From assembly GCA_964036275.1 (NCBI GenBank), contig OZ038437.1, positions 15,842,090 through 15,906,089 of the forward strand: DNA of 64,000 nt. The letters are read 5' to 3'. Below the pieces are notes generated by a model. That model had not been told where the DNA came from. It was given only the letters and a program-made list of their open reading frames with translations, and did no database searches. Of this stretch, positions 52,328-64,000 are shown piece by piece. Position numbers and translations under genes: made by a program. Positions within the stretch are counted from its first letter, which is position 1; every line of letters starts with the position of its first letter. This DNA is from Litoditis marina (taxonomy: Eukaryota > Nematoda > Chromadorea > Rhabditida > Rhabditidae).

Positions 52328-52465
52328 ATTCTAGAAGTCAATGAATTCGTCACGGAAAGAAGGCATTCTACTGAGGAATCGTGCACTCTGTCATTGCACT
52401 TTTCTGAGTTCTGCTGTGTTTAACATGTTTCATGTGAATTTGCAATGGACTAACAGTATAGTTCG
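52328..52465. repeat. E-box TIR element, sites mutated
   Basis: TTCTAGAAGTCAATGAATTCG...GGAATCGTGCACTCTGTC...CATGTTTCATGTGAATTTGC; both CACGTG sites are lost. Confidence 0.65.
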
Positions 52466-52586
52466 CGCTAGAAAAGTACTGTAACTTTACTACTAAACTT
52501 CTATGTTTTTTGAATAGAGATTGCAAGAAATCGACCTTTCATATATAAAAACTACATTTTAGCCCATTTTCAATAAGTTCTCCACT

Positions 52587-52682
52587 CAAAGAAAGGACCA
52601 ATCCCGACGCGTCAGTCCTTTAAACCGCAATACATTTTTCAATTGAAGTTTAAAGGATTGGTCCACATAATCGTACTACTTT
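52587..52682. repeat. GGACGATTATGTGG palindrome, copy 16 (short)
   Basis: The central arms and the right end are present; the outer part of the left arm is lost. Confidence 0.7.
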
Positions 52683-53039
52683 ATGGTAAGTTTCTTCATA
52701 TATCGCTCATTTTCAACTTTCGTTCGTGTTCTTTACACATGAGAAAAGTTGGGTGGCGCCATGCACTACTCTGGCGAAAATCATTCAATTATAGTAGCTG
52801 ACGAGACTAGATTACAGAAAACACAGCGTAATCAAGAACACAGAGAACAATCCTTCAACGTCATGCATGGAATGCACCCTACGATCTTTAGTGTGTTCCT
52901 AGTGGTTATCCTGTAGATTACACAATATTACTTCATAAATTGAACTTTCTGACACATCAAAAAAGTTAATTTGAACTACTCTTTTACTGTAAAAGTGTGC
53001 ATTGATCTAGTCCAAGAAGAATTATCAGTGCCATTTGAT

Positions 53040-53165
53040 GAAAATTAGTCAATATACACGTGAAACATGTTGAGCACAGCAGAACTCAGAAACGTACAAT
53101 GATGAAGTGCACAATGCCTTATTAGAAGGCTTACATTACTTGACTATTCGATCTAGTATAGATGA
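53040..53165. repeat. E-box TIR element, inverted
   Basis: ATACACGTGAAACATGTTGAG to ACTTGACTATTCGATCTAGTA, reverse orientation of the others. Confidence 0.65.
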
Positions 53166-53482
53166 TTTAGAGTGACTGTAGCTTCTACTAGCACGTTTTA
53201 ACTACACAAAAAAGTAAAAAAGTTGTTTTGGGTGGTCTTTAAGTTCTGTTTTTCTGTTTTTTCAGAAGGCCACCGTTTTCTGAAAGTGTTTATGTTTTTA
53301 TGACGACTTTTCTCATTTTTACGATCCTTCAAACTACTTTTAGTGGACCTAAAATGAGACATCTTAACCCCTTAACGGGCTGCCGCAATACATTTTGGAG
53401 TAACCGAAAACACTTTCATATTATCTTCCGTCTTGTTTCGAGTGGGTTTCGTCATGAACCTTAGCGCCTTAATAATTTATCT

Positions 53483-53485
<3 letters not shown>

Positions 53486-53517
<32 letters not shown>

Positions 53518-53532
53518 TCTCTCCCTGTCTCT

Positions 53533-53580
<48 letters not shown>

Positions 53581-53582
53581 CA
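53486..53582. repeat. CT dinucleotide tract
   Basis: Nearly pure TC repeat with a few CCC and TTT interruptions. Confidence 0.9.
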
Positions 53583-53716
53583 TTAGAAGTGTGAAAAGCT
53601 ATTGTAGACATATTCAAGTTCAAAATTTGCCAGATTCGGGTATATAGATACTAAATGGTTACAAAACATTTGCAATACGACTGTTTTACCGGGTCAGGTT
53701 TTGTCACAGCATCTAC

Positions 53717-53840
53717 TTTGAAGCAGGACGATTATGTGAACCAATCCCGTGTCAACGGTCCTTTAAACTGCAATTGAAAAATGTATTGCGGTTTAAAGGA
53801 CTGAAGCGTTGCAATTGGACCACATGATCGTCCTTCTTTA
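53717..53840. repeat. GGACGATTATGTGG palindrome, copy 17
   Basis: TTTGAAGCAGGACGATTATG and CATGATCGTCCTTCTTTAA arms. Confidence 0.8.
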
Positions 53841-54089
53841 AGTCGTAAAATACGTGAACAACACTTCTCACGTCATTCTAGACAAGACTATCGATCATCA
53901 TTTTGCCATTCTTCGTTGTATTTTTGGTATTTTGGTGTAATTGAATTTCGTGGAGAAAAGCTTCAATTAGAAACACGACTCGATAACAGTCAGATTTCAA
54001 TTAATTTCCGAAACCATTTTATTGCGGTTGTAACTCATTTGGCACTTATTACAATTACGTCAAACTCCACTGAAGTACTACGTTTCGTA

Positions 54090-54590
<501 letters not shown>

Positions 54591-54794
54591 CCTTTCTCTG
54601 ACGTCATACCCATCCATCTCAATATATGCCCCGAGGGTCAAATTTTTCACTGCGCAAACACCATGAAACAATTTGAAACGTTCGTCTGCAGTGAAATATC
54701 ATTATACCAATTGACCCTTATTTTGATTATAAACTTGATTTTAAAAACCATTTCCAATTCTACCAAATTTTGGAGGTAGGTTTTGAGATTACTT

Positions 54795-54965
54795 GAGCAG
54801 AGTACGTATGGTAGAAGATCCCGGCACCTTTATCCCATCCTGCGTCTCTCGCTCTGCCTCACTGTTTTTCATCTCTTACACTCCCCTGTAAGAGCAGAGA
54901 AATAGCGTTTTGTTTGAAGAGACGCAGGATGGGATCAAGAGGCCAAGATCTTCTAGCATATGAAT
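54795..54965. repeat. GAGACGCAGGATGGGATGA family, second copy
   Basis: GTACGTATGGTAGAAGATCCC...ATCCCATCCTGCGTCTC...GACGCAGGATGGGATCAAG...ATCTTCTAGCATATG: inverted ends. Confidence 0.65.
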
Positions 54966-55076
54966 ATACCCCAATCCAGAAGCGTGAAATAAACTTCGTT
55001 CCAGTAAAAGCCTTTGCAAAATGTTCGAGTTTAACACTTTCTGGTTTTTGTGTATGCAAATTCAGAATTCATCTGC

Positions 55077-55262
55077 TTGAAGTAGTACGATTATGTGGAT
55101 CAATCTCGTGTAAACGGTCCTTTAACCTGCAATTCAAGCATGTATTGCAGTTTAAAGGACTGAAGCGTTGCGATCGGACCCCATAGTCGTTCTTCTTTCA
55201 ACTGCAACTGAAGAATGTATTGCAAATTAAAGGACGGAAGCGTCGGGACTGATCCAAATATA
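55077..55262. repeat. GGACGATTATGTGG palindrome, copy 18 plus a half copy
   Basis: Full copy 55077-55200, then a second inner/right half at 55201-55262 (AACTGAAGAATGTATTGC). Confidence 0.75.
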
Positions 55263-55395
55263 CTAGGAGTAAGTTGAATAGTCACGTGAAGTAAGACTTC
55301 TAATGAGGCATCGTGAACTTTATCATTGCACGTTTATGAATTATGCCGTGTTTAACGTGTTTCACGTGACTGTGCAGTAGAATATAGTATGTTCC
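55262..55395. repeat. E-box TIR element
   Basis: ACTAGGAGTAAGTTGAATAG...AGTCACGTGAAG...GTTTCACGTGACTGTGCAG. Confidence 0.75.
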
Positions 55396-55622
55396 ACTCA
55401 CTTATGACCCTCTACAGTAATATATTCAACTTTTCAGGTCAAAGTTTGGTATGTTGGCGTTTTTGAATGATCGCCAAATCGTAGTAGTACCTTCTGAACC
55501 TTTAGTACTACAAACTCCAAACGTTTGAAATCAAGATAATAAATTATCCATTAGAAAAAACCCTTCTCAAAGTTTCACGGATTACTGTAGAAGGACATCG
55601 ATTGGTGAAACAGAGTATAACA
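55393..55622. repeat. CTACAGTAATATG family, third copy
   Basis: CCCTCTACAGTAATATATTC to ACTGTAGAAGGACATCGATTGG. Confidence 0.65.
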
Positions 55623-56035
55623 GCATAATCGTCTTCCTTTGGAGTTCGCCGCAAATTTCCAGTTCAACAACCTTCAGTGAAAGTATATTTGTAAAGTTTG
55701 CAACGCTAGAAAAAGTTGGTTCGAAGAACTACTTATTCATGCAGGCCAAACTTCGAACAAAAAAGACAAGACTGAACTTTCTTTGAATCTTCACGACTAC
55801 TTCTTGTTCATAGCTACACAATGTCCACCATCTCTCTCTTTTTCTCTCTCCCCCCTCTCTCTCATTCTCTCTCTCTCTCTCTCATCCATCTCTCTTTCTA
55901 ATGTGTTTCTCTAAATTTCCCTCTTAGCGGCGTCGAAATATTTCCAATTTAACATATTGCTCGGCTACGGGGCACGCGAAAAACGGAATATTAACAGGTT
56001 CAGAATCACGCCTCCGCGGCTCACTGAACAGAATC

Positions 56036-56764
<729 letters not shown>

Positions 56765-57081
56765 GTGTTCACCAGAGATTCTCAACCCTTCCCTTAATTA
56801 TCCTCTCTTCTTCCTCTTTCAATGTTTCAAGCTCAGATTTAATTATCTGATTAAAAAATACTTCTTTTCTGAATTACATTTCATCATTAAATATGACGTA
56901 AAGTTCGTTGCTCTCTGAGTATAGAAAAACTTACGAAATCTCTTCCAACCTTTTTTGTTCCCATTTGGCAACATTTTCAGAACATACAAGCTTTTAACGT
57001 GAAAACGTTAGATAAACAGGTAAAAACGACAAAAAGATGCTTAACACCTTATTATAGTACTTTCCTGAGTAGGAATGTGTT

Positions 57082-57162
57082 GGAAGCAGGACGATTATGT
57101 GTTTCAATTGCAGTTTAAAGGACCGTTGACCCGGGATCGGTCCACATACTCGTTCTGCTTTA
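57082..57162. repeat. GGACGATTATGTGG palindrome, copy 19 (internal deletion)
   Basis: GGAAGCAGGACGATTATGTG joined to CAATTGCAGTTTAAAGG and the right arm; upstream of the neuropeptide gene. Confidence 0.75.
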
Positions 57163-57284
57163 ACACGTGATAGTGAATACCTATGTTTTGATTGGTATAA
57201 GTTTTACTCTGATTTCCTCTGTCATTTTATCTTACTGTTTTATATTTTCAAAATTTGATGTTGATCTATTTTCGTAAAAAAAGT

Positions 57285-57293
57285 TTTTTTCAG
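57285..57293 (+). promoter_or_regulatory. Probable trans-splice acceptor for the nlp-38-type gene
   Basis: TTTTTTCAG ends at 57293, leaving a 15-base leader before the ATG at 57309. No upstream coding exon is needed, because the signal peptide starts here. Confidence 0.5.
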
Positions 57294-57308
57294 GTACAAC
57301 ACAAAAAA

Positions 57309-59669
57309 ATGAACTCCAGCCTCTACGTGCAGTGTTTGAGCATCAGTGAGTTTAGGGGTCAAATTAGCAAAACAATATTGACTAATTTTCATTATATATT
57401 CATAATAACTAGTGCTAATTTTCCTGCCCGAATTATTATACAGATGTGTACAGAAAGAAAGTAGATCAAATTTACATTTAGGAAAGTCAACAAGTTGTAT
57501 TGATCTGAATGTTTTTTCTTTGTTCTAAGTAGTATTTACATGTGGTTAGTCGACAACATCTCCAAACTCTAATAATACGGAATAATTTAAAGGTCTGTTG
57601 CTGTTATTGGTCGGGCGCGGACTATGCGATGACCGGCAAATGGGTTGGAATAAAGCCCACGGGCTGTGGGGAAAGAGAAGCGGAAGCACACAGCAGGTGG
57701 CATCACACTACAAACTACTAAATTCACTCTTTCAAACTATAGTTTCCAACTCTGGAACAGTGCCAATTAAACTTCAAATTAACATAGAAGAACAGGTTTT
57801 ATGAGAACAAATTTAACTAACCCACGTACCGTTACAACGGTTTACTGCCGCACAGAGTTTGTTTATATTTTTGGAAAACATCAATAGGATGGAAAGACGT
57901 CTGAAATTTCTGAGGTCTCAGTGGAAATCATTAAAAGTTTAACTACGACTGCATCGAAAATCAGATAATACATGAAGTCACATCAAATATATGTGCATCA
58001 ATTTTCAGGGCGTGTTTGCGATTAGCTATGGTGAAACTTTGAAAAATCAGATAAACATGAGTTTTAAGTGTATGTCTAGCGTTATCAACAAGATCGAAAA
58101 CAGTCTCATTTTGCTCGAAAATTACTTTTCAGAAAACAAATCTCAATTTAGAAATAAACGTGTTTTCAGGAGGTTTACAATCAGCACAAGCGACCAGAAA
58201 ATTGGGCCAAATTGAACACACTTTGGGGAAAACGGTCAGTTTCAGGGAACCAGGGAACATTCATGACAATATTCCATTTGTTGGTTCGCAGAACAGGTCT
58301 AATATTTCATATTTCATATTTATTGTTTCACTTCGCATCGTTTTGAGGCGATTTCGATCTAATAACACGTTTTTTATGATAAAGTAAGCGAAATGGAGGA
58401 AGGACAAGTTGTTAACCTGATGTTTTGCCTTAGATTTGTAGTGATACCATCGTTCGCAACACAATCTGCGTCTCCGAAACAGTATGCTATTTCCTATTTC
58501 TCTGACCTTGTCTAATGAAATACGGGCACGAATACGTAATACCGAAATACGGGTGCGGACAGCAAGCGCAGAAGGAGATCAGAATACCGGATCAGGAAGT
58601 TAAAGAAAAACGATTATGTGGACCAGTCTCGTGTCAATGGTCCTTTAAACTGCAATCGAAAAATGTATGGCAGTTCAAAGGACTGAAGGGTTCCACTGGA
58701 CTACATCAGAACACTGCTCATGCCGTGAACTATTTCATTTTCACACGCGCTTATAATTGAAGTGAATTGAATAGTCACGTGAAGTTAGCATTCTAATAAG
58801 GCACCGTGCACTTTGTCATTGCACGTTTTTATTGGACCACATAAATATTCTTTTTTAATATGATTTCGATTATTCATAAAGATTGCGCATAATCCGTGAA
58901 AGAAAAATGGGGTCGGGTTTGTTATTTGTTGAATATTCGAAGTAATTTTAGATCTGAAGTCGAACCATTGACCAACTACGGAGAGTGGAGCAAACGGTTG
59001 GTACTAATACTTTGTAAAGAAATATCTGGAAAATATGGTGAATTTTCAGTTAGGTTAGAATGTTATTAGCTCCACAGACTCAAAGAACAAGCTTAAAACT
59101 GTTTTGAAAGGCTTAGTCAATTTGAACTGTTTTTTTATTAGAGTTTTTCCCGAAGCATAGGAAGACGTAAATTTCAAGTCTGACTACGACACCTGTTAGA
59201 CTCACATGTACGAAAAAACTACTCTCTATTAAAAATCATTATCAATTCAGGCTCCACAACCTAAATAGGTAACAACAAGTTGTTTGTGTTTTCCATACGC
59301 TGCATGGCTTTTTCTATTTGTTGAAACTACAAAGTGAAAAAAAGTTTATAGTTTTTGAAGTACCGACACAGTATGCAGCTTCCACACAGAATGCACACAT
59401 CATAACTAACGACACCGTACTTTCATATTTCAAGACAATTCCAAAAAGAACAGGTTTCAATTTAACCCAGTTCTAGTAACCAATTCACTACCTGTTTTTA
59501 CAACGAAGTTTTGACAAATACGAGGTTAACACTGGTTGACAAACCGATTCGGTCAAGACAAACCTAAAAAAATGACTAAGTAAAGAACTTCCTAGAAAAC
59601 CACTAAAGTTTATATTATCTTCTTTACAGAGCACAATGGCAGATGGCAAACGGACTGTGGGGACGTTAA
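57309..59669 (+). CDS. nlp-38: Myoinhibitory-peptide (allatostatin-B type) neuropeptide precursor, 96 residues
   Basis: Exons: 57309-57345, 57593-57696, 58170-58234, 58952-58996, 59630-59669 (TAA); total 291 bases, phases all agree. It begins with a signal peptide (MNSSLYVQCLSISLLLLLVG), probably cut near GLC|DD. Three amidated peptides of the W-x6-W form are bounded by dibasic sites: DDRQMGWNKAHGLW before GKR, PENWAKLNTLW before GKR, and AQWQMANGLW before GR-stop. Spacers SGSTQQEVYNQH and SEVEPLTNYGEWS are also KR-bounded. W-x6-W-amide is the hallmark of myoinhibitory peptides; I recognise the GWNKAHGLW, NW-KLN-LW and QW--ANGLW series as those of C. elegans NLP-38. The product would be a secreted neuropeptide precursor processed in dense-core vesicles. 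Unlike the usual one-exon precursors, each peptide is on its own exon. Introns carry repeats: a degraded palindrome at 58610-58707 and an E-box element fragment at 58753-58830. Confidence 0.92.
58610..58707. repeat. GGACGATTATGTGG palindrome, copy 20
   Basis: TTAAAGAAAAACGATTATGTGG left arm; right arm eroded (CCACTGGACTACATCAG). In an intron of the nlp-38-type gene. Confidence 0.75.
58753..58830. repeat. E-box TIR element, right half missing
   Basis: TAATTGAAGTGAATTGAATAG to TTGTCATTGCACGTTT; intron of the nlp-38-type gene. Its flank 58693-58752 recurs at 59938-59990. Confidence 0.7.
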
Positions 59670-59987
59670 TTCGAAAATACATCTTCCGCCTACCGTAACC
59701 CATTATTGTTGTGATCTCGTATTTTCCTATGTTTACACTGTGAATAATAACCATCTTTGTAGATTACAATAGACAAATAATTGTAATTACGTTGGAACAG
59801 TAAATGTATCGCCTGTTTGTGAAATGTGTTCGTTTTAAAATGTTCAGAAACTTTTGAAAACACAACAAAAACAAAACACCATTGATAGTAGTTGAGTGAG
59901 AACTATGCTTAATTTTGGTAAATGAACCACTTGGAATACATCAGGAAACTGTTCATGCCGTGAACTATTTCATTTTCACACGCGCTT

Positions 59988-60122
59988 ATAATAGAAGTGA
60001 ATTGAATAGTCACGTGAAGTTAGCATTCTAATGAGACATCGTGCACTTTGTCATTGCACGTTCCTGAGTTCTGCTGTGTTTAACATGTTTCACGTGACTG
60101 TGCAATTGACTAACGGCATAGG
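59988..60122. repeat. E-box TIR element in segmental duplication copy 1
   Basis: TATAATAGAAGTGAATTGAA to GACTGTGCAATTGACTAACGG, the best-preserved copy with both CACGTG sites. Confidence 0.8.
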
Positions 60123-60219
60123 TTCTCCTATTTACAGCATTTTCGCCCCCTCGGAACCGAGAGAGCTGTCCAAAAATTATGGGTTATTATTGATGTTATG
60201 GCTCGGTGACTGTAAATAA
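60123..60219 (+). other. Possible small terminal exon conserved between duplicate copies
   Basis: TTTACAG at 60132-60138 is followed by an open frame reading IFAPSEPRELSKNYGLLLML and then a stop. The duplicate at 63720-63808 keeps the frame with one change (Trp to Leu). Both copies are recent, so conservation says little; no start exon was found. It could equally be the 3' flank of the neuropeptide gene. Confidence 0.2.
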
Positions 60220-60424
60220 CCAACGAAAGAGAGAAATGGAGGAACGGCGTCCCGCGGTGCGCCGTATCTAATAATGGCCGGAGCGGCAGATGAGAGGAAC
60301 GAGACGCAGACAATGAGAGGGCGCGAGAGTAGGGTTAAGAGATGGAGGGAGCAGAGATTTGTGAACAGAAACTGCCTTATAAATAAAAATAAAAGCATAG
60401 AGATTTCGTACAGTATTTATTTCT

Positions 60425-60800
60425 AATCAAGACAGTCAATTACAGAAAATGTATTCGTTGAAAAGTCAAGTTCTCTCTTTTATACATTTTCTTCTTCTTT
60501 TTCTCTTCGCTTTTTCTCTTTTATTTTCTTCTTCTTCAACTCTAAAACAACATTTCGGTACAATAATCATTTTTAATCAAGACAGTCAAATACAGAAAAA
60601 AAATTTTCGTTGAAAAGTCAAATTCTCTCTTTTGTACATTTTCTTCTTCTTTTTCTCTTCGCTTTTTCTCTTTTATTTTCTTCTTCTTCAACTCTAAAAC
60701 AACATTTCGGTACAACATTCATTTTTAATCAAGACAGTCGATTACAGAAAATATATTTGTTAAAAAGTCATATTTTCTCTTCTCTCTTTCTCTTTTCTTC
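60425..60800. repeat. Tandem repeat, about 150-base unit, 2.5 copies
   Basis: AATCAAGACAGTCAATTACAG recurs at about 60425, 60575 and 60727, each followed by GTTGAAAAGTCA and a CTTCTTCTTTTTCTCTTCGC pyrimidine stretch. Confidence 0.85.
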
Positions 60801-62402
60801 TTTTTATTTCCATTCAAAAAAGTCTCTTCACGCCTAAAGAGGGAAAACTTCCACTGAAAGTCCATAGCAAGCACTGAAGTTTTTTTCCAGAAGAGTAGGT
60901 GCTGGAAAGTCGATAATTTAATTGAAATTATGAACTTACATCGAAGATACAACTTAGACAACTTAGATGAACTCTACAACTAACTTGAGGTCACATAACT
61001 CATATATGACGACTTCAAAACTGAGAGCCAACCAATCATTTCGTCAAACTTTTGGTTCGGCTAATGCGCGCTTCAATTTTTTTAGTTTGCTCTTCAAAAG
61101 ACTCAAATATGCAAAACAATGTTTTTAATGATATGTGAGTTTTCAATAGCTCATTCCCTAAATGTTATCCAAATTTGAGCGAAATCGGTTAGGTTTGAGC
61201 CAAGTTATGACCTCATGCGCTTAATCCAGAGCGCCAACTTCCGTCGTGTGTGGGTGGGTCGTCACAAGGGAAAATTCATAGTTTAAGGGTTTCTACTCAA
61301 CCGAATCTGTTGAAAACTGTGGGAGAGATGTATTACCTACTCAAACCGTGGTTCAACAAAAAAAAGTTGGAAAAAAAATGTGAATTCAAAGTTATAGAGT
61401 TTCTAAGTATGTGTCTGCGTCTCTCCATTTTGCATACTCTCTCACCCTCTCTGTCAGGCAGGGGGTCAAGCTGTCTTGTAACTTACGGTAACATTGAGCG
61501 ATTTTGATGAAAAATGAAACATGATGCCATCGCAACTTTCATCTGACAAATTTAGTATTTCATTCGTGACGTCATTTAGGATTCTGGAGACCAGATGATG
61601 TTTTCAAATGATGATAATAATTGGCAAGTGGGTTATTAACGATAAAACTCCAACTAAGAAAATATGTTTCAGAATTCTGATACTCCCATGATGTCATTTG
61701 TAAATTTGCAATGTTGGCGTTAAATATGCTACGAACTGGAGTACCGTTATGAGCTGATGACTCTATGTTTCAATTTTGAGACCCAAGAAATATAGTTATC
61801 TTATTTTTGGAATTGAAAATGTACACATGCCGAAAGGCATGTCTACAAAAAGGGTAAAATTTATCAAAAAGTGGGGGTGCACTTTGTCACTGCACGTTTC
61901 TGAGCTCTCCTGTGTTTGGCATGTTTCACGTGACTGTGCAATTGACTGACAGTATAGACAACAAAATACAGCAGTAAAAACGACTTTAAAAATGTACTCT
62001 TTTCTTGAACAAAAAATATCTAAATATCAAGAGTATTAGAACACAAGAGTAAGAAAACGAGGCTCAAAGCAAGCAGGACTTGAAGAATTTCTAATTATCC
62101 TTCTGTGGTTCAAATGAAATGGTAAAGAGTTTACAGGCAATATACAGCTGATGACTGATGTGACATAAATGACCCAGAAAAATGGAGAAATTGGTGCTGG
62201 ATTCGGTAGTTCAAATATCACCCAAAGTAGTACAACATAACGAATATCCTGAGATGTTTTTTTTTTGAAATTCTTGATGAACAACTGTTGTTTTTGCCCT
62301 ACTAGCAAGTGTAGCAGTTGACTTCCCGTGACTATTCCCTTCCTGTCGCATCTAACGGTGTGACTTGATGATAGAAGCACATGTACTAAAGCAAACTTAA
62401 AT
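60801..62402. other. Intergenic DNA without supported gene
   Basis: Between the 150-base tandem repeats and a SINE-like element. Apart from a truncated E-box element (61868-61955) I see no exon with usable splice signals. Confidence 0.45.
61868..61955. repeat. E-box TIR element, left half missing
   Basis: GGTGCACTTTGTCACTGC to TGTGCAATTGACTGACAGTATA. Confidence 0.65.
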
Positions 62403-62585
62403 GTAGTCGTCGCCAATGAAAGGCGGGAGGGTACTGTATATCTTACTTTCCGCTGTGTACGCACGCGCACATGTCCTCGATTCCGAATTAGGCCCGTTGC
62501 GCACTCTGATAGCCTAGCCACGATTTTTTTCGCTCTCAGGTCCGATTCCGACGAGAGACCGGAATTAATGAACTTGGCACACACT
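62403..62585 (+). repeat. tRNA-derived SINE-like element, family 1 (diverged body)
   Basis: Leader GCCAATGAAAGGCGGGAGGG is well kept; the tRNA body is eroded (GATAGCCTAGCC, CAGGTCCGATTCCGACG); tail GAATTAATGAACTTGGCAC. Confidence 0.7.
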
Positions 62586-63176
62586 ATACCTGAGTTACAA
62601 GTGAATCTCACGTGTTTCACAATATCCTAACGCATCTCCTTCAACATTCTCATGTGAACTGCTGATAAACTGGATTAAACGGAAAAATGTAAGTCAAACG
62701 TGAAACATGTTTCACGTGACTTCACGTGACTTCACGTGACTGTTCCTGTTCGGTCTCCTTTAAATATTCTCGTGTGAGTTCATGACAAAAGAATTTCAAA
62801 ATGAAAATACTGAATCCTCATATTGCAACAATATGACGTGAATGAGTACATCTTTAAATCTTGAATAGATAATTCCCAAGAAATGTTATCATGCTCTGAA
62901 GTTGCAAACCAAAAACCCTAGTTGTGAATCAAGGTTTGAACGTTTACCATGATGGTGGTGCACAATTGTGCACCGAACTTGGATTTCGCAACTTGATATC
63001 AACTAGTGACCGATTTGGGGGGCGAACCTTGGTAAACAACTCGGTTTTCAACTTCAGAGTCGGCGGGTTTCCTATCCTAACGTCTTTCACGTGACACGGG
63101 TCAAGAAAAAACTGAAGACCGACTAAAAAAAACTCCGTGAAAAACCACTCTGACGTTTATATTATCTTCTTTACAG

Positions 63177-63216
63177 AGCACATTGGCAGATGGCAAACGG
63201 ACTGTGGGGACGTTAA
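63177..63216 (+). pseudogene. Duplicated last exon of the nlp-38-type gene
   Basis: Preceded by the same TCTTTACAG acceptor and in the same phase as 59630-59669. It reads R-AHWQMANGLWGR-stop, with one amino-acid change (Gln to His) and no breaks. No copies of the other exons are present nearby. It is either a dead fragment of a segmental duplication or an alternative last exon of the gene 3.5 kb upstream. Confidence 0.7.
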
Positions 63217-63572
63217 TTCGAAAATACATCTTCCGTTTACCGTAACCCATTATTGTTGTGACCTCGTGTCTTCCTATGTTTACTCTGTGAATAATAACCA
63301 TCTTTGTAGATTACAGTAGACAAATAATTGTAATTACGTTGGAACAGTAAATGTATCGCCTGTTTGTGAAATATGTGTTTGTTTCGAAATGTTTAGAAAG
63401 TTTTGAAAAAACAACAAAAACAAAACACCATTGATAGTGGTTGAGTGAGAACAAAGCTTAAGTTGGGTAAATGTACCACAAACGGTTAGTACTTATACTA
63501 GAGGTTAATTGAAAAATCACGTAAACAGGCACACTCTAAAATAAAGGATTCACAGGTTGTATGAGAACGATG

Positions 63573-63712
63573 TGTATACTAGAATTCAATTAAACAGTCA
63601 AGTAAAGTTACCATTCTTATGTGGCATCGTGCACTTATGTCAATGCACGTTCCCGAGTTCTGCTGTGTTTAACATGTTTCACGTGACTATGCAATTGACT
63701 AACAGCATAGTT
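63573..63712. repeat. E-box TIR element in segmental duplication copy 2
   Basis: Same position as 59988-60122 within the duplicated block. The left site has decayed (AGTCAAGTAAAG); the right TCACGTGA is kept. Confidence 0.75.
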
Positions 63713-64000
63713 TCGCCTATTTACAGCATTTTCGCCCCCTCGGAACCGAGAGAGCTGTCCAAAAATTATGGGTTATTATTGATGTTATTGCTCGGTGACT
63801 GTAAATAACCAACGAACGAGAGAAATGGAGGAACGGCGTCCCGCGGTGCGCCGTATTTAAGATTGGTCGAAGCGGCAGATGAGAGAAAACGAGACGCAGA
63901 CAATGAGAGGGCGCGAGAGTAGTGATGAGGGGTGGAGGGAGCAGAGATTTGTAAACAGAAACTGCCTTATAAATAAAAATAGAAGAATAGAGCTTTCGTA

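Larger units (their letters stand above)
59555..60412 (+). repeat. Segmental duplication, copy 1 (last nlp-38 exon plus 3' flank)
   Basis: Matches 63100-64000 in the same orientation. It includes the exon at 59630, the flank up to about 59935, an E-box element (59988-60122), and a very well preserved block at 60131-60412. The flank between 59935 and 59990 is less similar. Confidence 0.85.
63100..64000 (+). repeat. Segmental duplication, copy 2, cut by window edge
   Basis: Second copy of 59555-60412, about 3.55 kb downstream. The final block 63720-64000 matches 60131-60412 with only scattered substitutions and no obvious indel, so the duplication is fairly recent. It may continue beyond the window. 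Confidence 0.85.

Noticed and set aside
58008..58150. Open frame after a TTTTCAG inside the neuropeptide gene
   Set aside because: The peptide exons on either side already join in phase. The frame has no cleavage sites or W-x6-W motif.
62036..62620. 194-codon open frame on the minus strand, the longest non-repetitive frame in the window
   Set aside because: Its N-terminal third is antisense to a SINE-like element, it has no splice context or start signal, and no recognisable domain. Probably chance.

Overview
The window looks like nuclear DNA of a Caenorhabditis-type nematode. It is AT-rich with small exons, introns end in TTTCAG-like acceptors, and some start codons lie a few bases after an acceptor (trans-splice type). 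One gene is a clear nlp-38-type myoinhibitory-peptide precursor. No bacterial, viral, CRISPR or operon-of-ORFs signal is present. Short inverted-repeat elements are so dense that this is probably an autosome arm in a species with large introns. All gene models below were assembled by hand from exon phase, splice sites and comparison between copies inside the window.

Left third (about 1-17.6 kb, minus strand). A three-finger C2H2 protein gene begins at 17633 and ends at 10611. It is followed on the same strand by a gene with a RING-like Cys/His region and a coiled coil (exons from 10245 to 23, running off the left edge). The exon phases allow the zinc-finger gene to splice directly into the second gene. 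Middle (about 18-37 kb). A pair of adjacent TIR transposon copies (18.2-22.8 kb) separates this strand from a divergently transcribed paralogue of the RING-like/coiled-coil gene (22999-36909, plus strand, about 556 residues). Nine of its exons have partners in the minus-strand gene. Two exons, one carrying a SUMO-interaction-type motif and one a SUMO-acceptor consensus, are found only in the plus-strand copy.

Right half. A carbohydrate sulfotransferase gene (plus strand, 37.1-44.7 kb; 332 residues if the proposed first exon is right) is followed by broken copies of its own exons. From 45 to 57 kb there is essentially only repeat DNA, including CT tracts of several hundred bases. At 57.3-59.7 kb lies the nlp-38-type neuropeptide gene. 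A block of about 0.85 kb holding its last exon and 3' flank is duplicated 3.55 kb downstream and reaches the right edge.

The repeats fall into recognisable families: palindromes with GGACGATTATGTGG arms (about 20 copies); elements ending in GGCCAATT with 9-bp target duplications (Mutator-like); hAT-like elements with 8-bp duplications; a 33-bp-TIR family carrying CACGTG sites; and at least two tRNA-derived SINE-like families. Many sit in introns of the genes above, and an inverted pair of 0.85-kb elements brackets the two exons of the RING-like region.
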